From: an uncultured Actinoplanes sp.
GTDB lineage: Bacteria > Actinomycetota > Actinomycetes > Mycobacteriales > Micromonosporaceae
Assembly (NCBI RefSeq): GCF_934643405.1
Contig: NZ_CAKUCL010000305.1
Span: 1-7,903, forward strand
Direction: 5' to 3'
Length of the DNA stretch: 7,903 bases
Part shown: positions 1-5,040 of the stretch, in pieces
Numbering within the stretch: the first letter of the stretch is position 1
Layout: each line of letters opens with the position of its first letter
Notes under the pieces: model-generated
Database searches by the model: none
The model's input: the letters and a program-made list of their open reading frames with translations, nothing else
Told to the model about the DNA's origin: nothing
Translations under genes and position numbers: made by a program

Positions 1-279
1 CCTGGGCCTCAAGGGCGGGGCGCTAAGCCCTGGCCTCGGAGGCGGGGGCTAGGCGTCACGCGCGGGTGGTGGCGTTGGCGCCGACGGCGAGCCGCCGGAA
101 GCCGCCGCCAACTGACCATCACCTACCCGGCGCGCTCCTTGCGAGACGCGCATGGATGGCGATGACGCCCATACCACGCACCGAAGCCCGCAGCGGCCCC
201 CGGCGTGCCGTCGCGACCAGCAGTACCAGCCCGCGGACGTCAGGTCATCGATTCGCCGACCGACGGTGCTGACCGGGGG
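1..279. other. Left-edge stretch with no supportable gene
   Basis: This stretch follows the stop codon of the minus-strand HEPN gene. All three minus frames contain stop codons close to the left edge (plus-strand triplets at 9-11, 23-25 and 49-51), so no convincing downstream operon partner begins here. Plus-strand reading frames entering from the left end at 26, 52 and about 162 and give no recognisable protein tail. It is GC-rich, and the short self-complementary bits near 31-45 are too weak to call a terminator. Confidence 0.5.
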
Positions 280-753
280 TCAAGCGGCCAGGGGTGGCTG
301 GTAGGACAAGCCCAAAGCCGACTCGACCACGGCCACGAACTGCTCGGCTGCTCTCAGGAGGTCGTCGGCCTCGCGGGTGCTCACCACTCGGGGAATGCCG
401 GCCTCGGCCGCGGCGCGCTTGCCGGCGCCCAGCGCGAAATAGCTCGCCCAGTCGGCGAAGTCGGGCGCCACCAGTACGAGCAGCGACCACACGCTGGTCA
501 CCCGGCTGCGCCGGGTCGATGCGGCCGGGCGGGCCCGGGCCGCGAGCACCGCGGCGGCCGCACGCAAGGCGGCCAGATGGGCCGTCGCGTAGCGCAGGCC
601 GTCCGGCCGGGTGTTCGCCGCCTCGATCAGCCCTTGCCGGGCGATGGTCAGCAGCTGAGCTGGTGTTCGGTGCGGCAGCATGTGCGCCGGGACCGCGGGC
701 GCCTCCGCCAGCGCGGCCGCAGTCGGCGCGTGCGCCAAGCCGGGGACCTGCAT
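280..753 (-). CDS. SAV_6107-type HEPN domain protein
   Basis: The 157-residue protein resembles, from memory, the actinobacterial SAV_6107 family of HEPN-like helical proteins. Recognisable stretches are RPDGLRYATAHLAALRAA (residues 49-66), the segment around TSVWSLLVLVAP (86-97), and GAGKRAAAEAGIPRVV (109-124), followed by READDLLRAAEQF (128-139). The whole is predicted to be a helical bundle without membrane segments or a signal peptide. An R-x4-H pair (R54, H59) fits the RNase motif of catalytic HEPN proteins. However, it sits early in the fold, so nuclease activity is only a possibility; members may instead be nucleic-acid-associated or structural. I chose the ATG at 753 because a strong ribosome binding site lies seven bases upstream. 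The frame stays open further upstream, but the GTG at 1011 has no such site and the extra residues are low-complexity Arg/Gly/Pro. The gene stands alone here, with an SOS-like control region about 300 bases upstream. The biochemical function is unknown. Confidence 0.85.
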   Translation of the reverse strand: MQVPGLAHAPTAAALAEAPAVPAHMLPHRTPAQLLTIARQGLIEAANTRPDGLRYATAHLAALRAAAAVLAARARPAASTRRSRVTSVWSLLVLVAPDFADWASYFALGAGKRAAAEAGIPRVVSTREADDLLRAAEQFVAVVESALGLSYQPPLAA

Positions 754-760
754 GAGTCGT

Positions 761-768
761 CTCTCCTC
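761..768 (-). promoter_or_regulatory. Ribosome binding site deciding the HEPN gene start
   Basis: On the minus strand this reads GAGGAGAG, a near-ideal Shine-Dalgarno sequence seven bases before the ATG at 753. It supports the 157-residue start over the longer open frame that reaches position 1011. Confidence 0.8.
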
Positions 769-842
769 GCGTGTTTCGCATCCGACGTGCCGGGTCGAAC
801 CGAGCCGCTGCCGAGGAAGGCGCAGCCGCCCGTGAAGGCCAG

Positions 843-882
843 CCGGCCGGGTGTGAAGCTTCCCCACACCACACCCGGCCGG
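843..882. repeat. 13-bp perfect inverted repeat in the HEPN leader
   Basis: CCGGCCGGGTGTG at 843-855 is the exact reverse complement of 870-882, with a 14-base loop at 856-869. The loop contains a second CACAC run (865-869), so GTGTG at 851-855 could pair in two alternative ways. No T-run follows on either strand, so it is not a classical intrinsic terminator. It lies about 90 bases upstream of the HEPN start codon. In a transcript from the promoter near 1094-1116 it would be a strong RNA hairpin in the 5' leader, possibly an attenuator, a stability element or part of a small RNA. A DNA-level operator is also possible. Confidence 0.75.
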
Positions 883-988
883 ACCTTGCCGGCGGGTCCA
901 CCGCCCGCCACCCGGGGGTCGGGGGCGGCGGACGGCGGTCCTGCCTTGTCTGAAGACACCGGACCCGCGAATGCCCGGAGCCTCACGC

Positions 989-1009
989 GCGGCACTTCGC
1001 GGGTGCCGC
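989..1009. repeat. 7-bp hairpin in the HEPN leader
   Basis: GCGGCAC at 989-995 pairs perfectly with GTGCCGC at 1003-1009 across a seven-base loop. It is the middle of three inverted repeats between the SOS-like control region and the HEPN gene. One short GC-rich hairpin alone is weak evidence in such DNA; the clustering is what makes it worth recording. Confidence 0.45.
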
Positions 1010-1015
1010 ACCAGA

Positions 1016-1039
1016 GAGCCGCGCCGCGAAACACGGCTC
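1016..1039. repeat. 6-bp hairpin next to the SOS-like palindrome
   Basis: GAGCCG at 1016-1021 pairs with CGGCTC at 1034-1039 across a 12-base loop. It begins the structured leader right after the LexA-like sites, reading in the direction of the HEPN gene. Support is limited because short stems arise often in GC-rich sequence. Confidence 0.35.
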
Positions 1040-1046
1040 CCTCGGC

Positions 1047-1062
1047 TAGAACGGTCGTTCGA
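1047..1062. promoter_or_regulatory. LexA-type SOS box, copy 1
   Basis: TAGAACGGTCGTTCGA fits the GAAC-N4-GTTC core of the actinobacterial SOS box (known consensus TCGAAC-RNNY-GTTCGA): R is G, Y is C, and the only departure is in the outer left flank. In a transcript starting near 1087 on the minus strand it lies in the early transcribed region, a position where bound LexA would block RNA polymerase. The assignment rests on consensus match, not on binding data. Confidence 0.75.
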
Positions 1063-1067
1063 AGTCT

Positions 1068-1083
1068 TCGAACATCCGTTCTA
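1068..1083. promoter_or_regulatory. LexA-type SOS box, copy 2
   Basis: TCGAACATCCGTTCTA matches TCGAAC-RNNY-GTTC fully; only the last two flanking bases (TA for GA) differ. Its centre is 21 bp from that of copy 1, two helical turns, so both repressor dimers would sit on the same DNA face. The two copies are mirror images, giving a composite 37-bp palindrome. The nearest gene in either direction is the minus-strand HEPN gene; no gene starts on the plus side for more than 600 bases. Confidence 0.78.
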
Positions 1084-1093
1084 ACTACGGAAG

Positions 1094-1116
1094 AGACTAG
1101 CACTCGGGTACGACAA
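1094..1116 (-). promoter_or_regulatory. Putative PafBC-type DNA-damage promoter
   Basis: On the minus strand TTGTCG (1116-1111), eleven bases of spacer, then TAGTCT (1099-1094) fits the RecA-NDp pattern described for mycobacteria (TTGTCRGTG-N8-TAnnnT). The first six bases and the -10 element match at the right spacing; the internal GTG is TAC here. A start of transcription would fall near 1087, with the LexA-like boxes immediately downstream. An A-run on the plus strand (1114-1119) makes the upstream edge AT-rich in otherwise very GC-rich DNA. The direction is towards the HEPN gene, implying a leader of roughly 330 bases. Confidence 0.55.
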
Positions 1117-1524
1117 AAAAGCAACTGTGGCGGCGGCCTGAGTCAGCGTGTCCGCCTACACCAAGCGAGCACCCCGACAAGCCATCCGCACCGCGCAAAA
1201 GCCCTGAAACCCACCACCTGGTCGAAGGCAAGCAGCAACCTCCGCTCGGCCGGCATGGCGCAAGGGGTGGATGGCGGCGATTGGGGCAGGCAGGGGTGGC
1301 TGCGATAGAGCCAGATAGATGGACGCAGGGAGGTCGGCCAGCCGGTATGACGCAAAGGCGGCGGCTGGATGGCGAAGCGAAGGCGGGCCGGCGAAGCGGC
1401 TGGCCAGGACGGTCGGCAAGGTCGCGGCCGGGACCACGGCGACAAGGCGGCGGTCAGGACGGCGACAGCAAGGCGGAGACTGGGAGGACGCAGGGAAGAC
1501 GGGGGCGGAAGGCGATGCCAAGGC

Positions 1525-1608
1525 GGGCAACCGGGCGAGGCGAAGCAAAGAAGGGCAACCGGGTGAGGCGAAGCGAAGACGGGCGACCGGGCGAGGCGAG
1601 TACGCGAA
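1525..1608. repeat. Tandem repeat, three copies of a 28-bp unit
   Basis: Units start at 1525, 1553 and 1581. Each opens with GGGCRACCGGGYGAGGCGA; the first two continue with AGCRAAGAM and the third diverges after the GAGGCGA. A degenerate relative may precede at 1501-1524. Because 28 is not a multiple of three, the repeat does not look like protein-coding repetition. It could be a recent slippage array or a piece of a dispersed intergenic repeat family of this genome. Confidence 0.7.
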
Positions 1609-1627
1609 CTGGCGCCGGAAGGGTGAG

Positions 1628-1651
1628 CGCCCGGCACCTCCGCGCCGGGCG
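1628..1651 (-). terminator. Hairpin downstream of the CPBP gene, possible terminator
   Basis: CGCCCGGC at 1628-1635 pairs perfectly with GCCGGGCG at 1644-1651 across an eight-base loop. It starts about 75 bases past the CPBP stop codon on the minus strand. No T-run follows, but actinobacterial terminators often lack one. It could equally be incidental in this GC-rich stretch. Confidence 0.35.
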
Positions 1652-1726
1652 GTCTCGAGCAGCAGCCGCGCCTCGCCGGGAGTGGGAGCGAGAGCGCGGC
1701 CGCCGCCAGGACAGTGGCGCGGGAAG

Positions 1727-2554
1727 CTAACCGGAAACCTGCATGACCGCCGTGGTCAGGACCGGAGCCGCCGGGCGAACAGCCGGCGCCGTACGCCACG
1801 CCGGCCGGTCCATCAGCACCAGGGCCGCCGCGACGATGGTCCACGCGCCCAACCCCAGCCACAGCGTCCGTTCGACGTCGGCGCCCGTGTAGCCGAACGT
1901 CCCCACCGTGATGGTGCCCTGCACGGTGTGGAACAGCATGGTCAGCAGCACGCTGCCGTGGGAGCGGTTGAACAGCCAGCAGTAGACGATGGTGATCATG
2001 AAGGTGGTGGGCAGGCCGGCCCAGCCGACCGGATTGCCCTCGGTCGAGAAGAGGAGCGGCAGGTGCCAGACGGCGACCAGCGCGCCGAGCACCATCGCCG
2101 ACCACAGCGGGGACCACCGGGACTGCAGGCGCGGGAAGGCGAAACCACGCCAGCCGGGCTCCTCGCCGAGCGGGCCGTCGAGCGGGTTGATCCAGCGCAC
2201 GGCGAACGTCGCCGCCACGGAACCCCAGCCGATCGAGGACAGCGACCACGCCGCGCCGCCGAGCTGCACGTTCAGCCACGCGGTCCCGAAGATCACGGTG
2301 AGGGGCAGGGCGATCGCGGCGAGGTAGCAGTACCAGGGCACTCGCCAGCGGATCATCCGCGAGCCCAGTTCCCGCAGCCCGGCCCGGCCGGCGACGACGG
2401 GGATGACGATGAGCGCGGCGACCAGCGGCGCGATCGGCAGGAAGTTGGTGCCGGGCAGGACGCCGGCGGCGTGGAGCGGCCAGGGCGACCACCCGATGGC
2501 GAAGGCGAGGACGAAGAAGGAGACGAGAGGGTGGTGGCGCATGAATTCGGTCAT
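1727..2554 (-). CDS. CPBP family intramembrane metalloprotease
   Basis: The 275-residue membrane protein has about seven or eight hydrophobic segments (roughly 9-28, 36-54, 73-94, 107-122, 151-170, 183-196, 200-220 and 230-248). It carries the CPBP (CAAX protease / bacteriocin-processing, formerly Abi) signature: EEPGWRGF with E131, E132 and R136, then VWHLP with H164, then LFHTVQG with H209. These glutamate and histidine residues are the expected metal-binding and catalytic set. The asparagine that often follows the last histidine by four residues is glycine here (G213, preceded by Q212). Family members cleave membrane-embedded or prenylated substrates or act in self-immunity; the substrate here cannot be told. 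The ATG at 2554 was chosen because the protein begins there as the family does. Its ribosome binding site is weak, and the frame stays open upstream only as an antisense shadow of the kinase gene. The gene diverges from the kinase gene across 105 bases, so a shared control region is plausible. Confidence 0.88.
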   Translation of the reverse strand: MTEFMRHHPLVSFFVLAFAIGWSPWPLHAAGVLPGTNFLPIAPLVAALIVIPVVAGRAGLRELGSRMIRWRVPWYCYLAAIALPLTVIFGTAWLNVQLGGAAWSLSSIGWGSVAATFAVRWINPLDGPLGEEPGWRGFAFPRLQSRWSPLWSAMVLGALVAVWHLPLLFSTEGNPVGWAGLPTTFMITIVYCWLFNRSHGSVLLTMLFHTVQGTITVGTFGYTGADVERTLWLGLGAWTIVAAALVLMDRPAWRTAPAVRPAAPVLTTAVMQVSG

Positions 2555-2580
2555 GACCTGACGGTCCCAACGACGCCGGG

Positions 2581-2593
2581 CGGGTGACACCCG
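2581..2593. promoter_or_regulatory. Inverted repeat in the CPBP/kinase divergent region
   Basis: CGGGTG-A-CACCCG is a perfect 6-1-6 palindrome 27 bases upstream of the CPBP start, with a further GCCGGG/CCCGGC pairing around it (2575-2580 and 2590-2595). The size and position fit a repressor or response-regulator operator, but the regulator is unknown. Confidence 0.4.
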
Positions 2594-2613
2594 GCAGACC
2601 CGTGAACGACCGG

Positions 2614-2650
2614 GCGGGTTTCTGGCAGGCCATGTACGGGCGAAACCCGC
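2614..2650. promoter_or_regulatory. 9-bp inverted repeat abutting the kinase ribosome binding site
   Basis: GCGGGTTTC at 2614-2622 is the exact reverse complement of GAAACCCGC at 2642-2650, with 19 bases between. The right arm ends directly before the AGGGA ribosome binding site (2651-2655) of the kinase gene, whose GTG starts at 2660. It may be a two-half-site operator for autoregulation, or an RNA hairpin that affects translation start. Confidence 0.5.
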
Positions 2651-2659
2651 AGGGATATC

Positions 2660-4408
2660 GTGACCTGCATAGACGCCCTCGTGTCCGGACCCGGTCGGAC
2701 CACGACGGCTCCCCCCGGCCGCCTGCTGCTGGCAGCTGTCGGCCTGGGCGGTCTGGCCGCCGTGGCGCTGTCGATCGCGCTCGGCGTGGCGAACGATCAT
2801 GGGGCGCAGGCCGCGCTGTTCGTGTGGATCACCACGGCGTACGTCCTGGGTGGAATGGTGGCGTGGCGCCGCCGCCCGGACAGCGCGTTCGGCCGGCTGC
2901 TGATCGCCGTGGGTTTCGGGGCCTGCCTGTCGAACCTGTCCTCGGCGTCCGACCCGCTCGCCTTCACCCTGGGCCAGGCGTGCGATCTGCTGGTGGTGGG
3001 CCTGTTCCTGCACGTGTTCCTGGCCTTCCCGACCGGCCGGCTCACGACCCGTACGGCGAAGATCCTGGTCGTCGCGGGCTACGCCGTGTCGGTCGGTCTG
3101 CAGCTGGTGGTCATGCTGCTCGGCGCGTTCGGCCCGGACAACCTGCTGGCCGTCACGCACGCGCCCGCCGTCGCGGACGTCCTGCACGTCGTCGCCCTGC
3201 TGGCCCTGGCCGCCCTGCTCGTGGCCGGGGTGCTCGTGCTGGTCCTGCGCCGCCGGACCGGCACCCCGCTGCGCCGGTCGGCGATCCTGCTGGTCGACGC
3301 GTTCGCGCTGGGCCTGGTGTCGCTGGCCGCCCTGCTGGTGATGGGGGTGTTCGCCGGGCCGGGATTCGTCGTGGTGCAGCGGCTGACCCTGGTGGTCCTG
3401 GGCCTGGCACCGGCCGCGTTCCTGGTCGGGCTGCTGGACGCCCGGCTGGCCCGCACCGCCGTCGGCGACCTGGTGCTGGACCTGAGCGCCTCCCCCGGCG
3501 ACCTGCGCCCGGCCCTGGCCCGGGCGTTGCGCGACCCGTCGGTGTCCCTGCTGTACTGGCTGCCGCAGTACCGCCGATGGGTGGATCAGCAGGGTGAACC
3601 GGCCGACCCGCCGGCCGCGGACGATCGGCACGCGGTGCGGGTGATCCGGCGCGACGGCCGGCCCATCGCCGCGCTCGTGCACCATCCGGCCCTGACCGAC
3701 GAGCCGGAGCTGCTGGACGCGGTCGCCGCCGCCACCGAGATGGTCCTCGACAACGGCCGGCTGCGCGCCGAGCTGCGGGCCAGCCTCGCCGAGGTGCGCG
3801 GTTCCCGGGCCCGGGTGGTGGAGGCCGGCCGCCGGGAGCGTCGCAGGCTGGAACGGGATCTGCACGACGGCGCCCAGCAACGCCTGGTCGGCCTGTCGTT
3901 GCGGCTCGGCATGCTGGAAGCCCGGCTGACCGGGGACCGCGCGGCGCGCGAGCAGGTCAAGGAGGCGAAGCAGGACGTGGCCGCGTCGCTGGCCGAGCTG
4001 CGCGACATCGCCCACGGCCTCTACCCGGCGGTGCTGACCGGGCACGGGCTCGCGGTGGCGCTGGAGTCGGTGGCCGGGCAGGCGTCCGTGCCGGTCCGGC
4101 TCGAGGTGCGGCTGCGGGACCGGCTCGGCGAGGCGGTCGAGGTGGCCGTGTACTACGTGGTCTGCGAGAGCCTCACCAACGTCGACCGGCACGCGAACGC
4201 CGGCGCCGCCACGGTCACCGTCGACCGCCGGGGGAACGACGTGATCGTCGAGGTCGTCGACGACGGGGACGGCGGCGCGGACACCGCAAAAGGCTCCGGG
4301 CTGCGCGGGCTGGCCGACCGGGTCGAGGCGCTCGGCGGCACGCTGCGGGTGTGGAGCCCGGCCGGTGCCGGCACCCGGATCCGGGCGGAGCTGCCGTGCG
4401 AGCCGTGA
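2660..4408 (+). CDS. Membrane sensor histidine kinase, HisKA_3/NarL-partner type
   Basis: The 582-residue kinase autophosphorylates and passes the phosphate to the regulator encoded next to it. Residues 20-260 hold about eight hydrophobic segments with short loops, so the signal is probably sensed in or near the membrane. The segment 262-375 is a cytosolic linker resembling the degenerate GAF-like part of related actinobacterial kinases. It leads into a coiled stretch (365-400) and the dimerisation/phosphoacceptor motif ERDLHDGAQQRL, with H402 the likely phosphorylated histidine. The ATP-binding domain follows: N-box ESLTNVDRHANA (N507), D-G-D-G at 535-538, and the glycine-rich GSGLRGLADRVEALGG (545-560). 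The signal is unknown. The GTG start at 2660 has AGGGA five bases before it. The 3' end overlaps the regulator gene by 13 bases, which implies translational coupling. No key catalytic residue appears to be missing. Confidence 0.93.
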   Translation: MTCIDALVSGPGRTTTAPPGRLLLAAVGLGGLAAVALSIALGVANDHGAQAALFVWITTAYVLGGMVAWRRRPDSAFGRLLIAVGFGACLSNLSSASDPLAFTLGQACDLLVVGLFLHVFLAFPTGRLTTRTAKILVVAGYAVSVGLQLVVMLLGAFGPDNLLAVTHAPAVADVLHVVALLALAALLVAGVLVLVLRRRTGTPLRRSAILLVDAFALGLVSLAALLVMGVFAGPGFVVVQRLTLVVLGLAPAAFLVGLLDARLARTAVGDLVLDLSASPGDLRPALARALRDPSVSLLYWLPQYRRWVDQQGEPADPPAADDRHAVRVIRRDGRPIAALVHHPALTDEPELLDAVAAATEMVLDNGRLRAELRASLAEVRGSRARVVEAGRRERRRLERDLHDGAQQRLVGLSLRLGMLEARLTGDRAAREQVKEAKQDVAASLAELRDIAHGLYPAVLTGHGLAVALESVAGQASVPVRLEVRLRDRLGEAVEVAVYYVVCESLTNVDRHANAGAATVTVDRRGNDVIVEVVDDGDGGADTAKGSGLRGLADRVEALGGTLRVWSPAGAGTRIRAELPCEP

Positions 4409-5040
4409 TCGCCGACGACAGCGTGCTGCTCCGGGAGGGCATCGCCCGGCTGCTCGAGGACGCCGGGTTCGAGGTGGTCGCGCGCTGCGGCGACGCCGAC
4501 GAGCTGCGCAAGGCGGTGGCCGCGCTGCTGCCGGACGTGGCGATCGTCGACATCCGGATGCCGCCCACGCACACCGACGAGGGCCTGCGCGCGGCCGTCG
4601 AGATCCGGTCGGCGCATCCCGGCATCCGGGTCCTGGTGCTTTCCCAGTACGTCGAGCCGGCCCTCGCCATGCGGCTGTTCGCGGATTCGGCCGACGGTGC
4701 CGGATACCTGCTCAAGGACCGGATCAGTGATGTGGCGGACTTCGTCGCGGCGGTGCGCCGGGTCGCGGCGGGGGGCACCGCGGTCGACCCGATGATCGTC
4801 TCGGCGCTGGTGTCGCGGCCCCGCCCGGACGACCCGCTGGCCCGGTTGACCCCGCGCGAGCGCGAGGTGCTGGAGCTGATGGCGACCGGTCACTCCAATC
4901 AGGGCATCGCCGACCGTCTGGTCATCACGCTGCGCGCGGCCGAGAAATATGTGTCCAGCATCTTCGGCAAGCTGGGCATCCCCGCGACCGGCGCGGAGTC
5001 GCGCCGGGTTCTCGCGGTTCTGCTGTTCCTGCGGAGCTAG
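4396..5040 (+). CDS. NarL/LuxR-family response regulator
   Basis: The 214-residue DNA-binding regulator is the partner of the preceding kinase. The receiver domain has the acidic pair D7-D8, the phosphoacceptor D52 in VDIRMPP, S83 and K107 (LLKDR). A short linker leads to a LuxR-type helix-turn-helix beginning at LTPREREVLELMATG (151-165) and ending in YVSSIFGKLGI (185-195). The recognition helix reads LRAAEKYVSSIF, where close relatives usually have RTVEKHVSSIF, so DNA specificity may be shifted. I chose GTG at 4396 over the ATG at 4351 because the receiver strand VRAVIADD starts there and a GGAG site lies five bases upstream. The earlier start would add 15 residues unlike the family and lengthen the overlap with the kinase gene. 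The stop codon overlaps that of the convergent transporter gene. Targets are unknown; the kinase upstream region or the adjacent CPBP and transporter genes are natural candidates. Confidence 0.93.
   Translation: MRAVIADDSVLLREGIARLLEDAGFEVVARCGDADELRKAVAALLPDVAIVDIRMPPTHTDEGLRAAVEIRSAHPGIRVLVLSQYVEPALAMRLFADSADGAGYLLKDRISDVADFVAAVRRVAAGGTAVDPMIVSALVSRPRPDDPLARLTPREREVLELMATGHSNQGIADRLVITLRAAEKYVSSIFGKLGIPATGAESRRVLAVLLFLRS
5037..5040. other. Shared CTAG stop codons of two convergent genes
   Basis: The palindrome CTAG gives TAG to the regulator gene on the plus strand and TAG to the transporter gene on the minus strand. There is no intergenic space for a bidirectional terminator, so the two transcripts must run into each other's coding region unless stopped early. 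Confidence 0.9.

Larger units (their letters stand above)
1117..1726. other. Long apparently non-coding, purine-skewed intergenic region
   Basis: Roughly 600 bases separate the damage-type promoter from the end of the CPBP protease gene. The open frames crossing it translate to Arg/Gly/Ala/Lys-rich low-complexity strings on the plus strand and to Pro/Ser/Arg-rich strings on the minus strand. None has a recognisable domain or a good ribosome binding site. From about 1370 to 1720 the plus strand is markedly rich in G and A, with recurring GGCGAAG words, and it contains the 28-bp tandem repeat and the hairpin listed separately. I see no tRNA or transposase. Confidence 0.6.

Noticed and set aside
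31..45. Terminator at the left edge based on a GCCTC/GAGGC pairing
   Set aside because: The stem would leave a one-base loop, so a real hairpin would have at most four pairs; there is also no gene end in view to pair it with.
205..1308. A 367-codon plus-strand open frame antisense to the HEPN gene
   Set aside because: It is low-complexity Arg/Gly/Pro/Ser text with no domain, overlaps a recognised minus-strand gene and runs through the LexA-like palindrome.
1500..1610. CRISPR array suggested by regularly spaced 28-bp units
   Set aside because: The units are directly adjacent with no spacers, are imperfect, and number only about three, so this is a simple tandem repeat.
1319..2587. A 422-codon plus-strand open frame antisense to the CPBP gene
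   Set aside because: It is rich in Arg, Gly, Asp and His with no recognisable domain. Its first third reads through the 28-bp tandem repeat, which is out of phase with codons, and the rest is the antisense shadow of the protease.
1727..4192. An 821-codon open frame on the minus strand fused to the front of the CPBP protein
   Set aside because: Everything upstream of 2554 is antisense to the kinase gene and translates to Gln/Arg/His/Gly-rich text. High GC removes stop codons from this frame; only the part from 2554 to 1727 shows family motifs.
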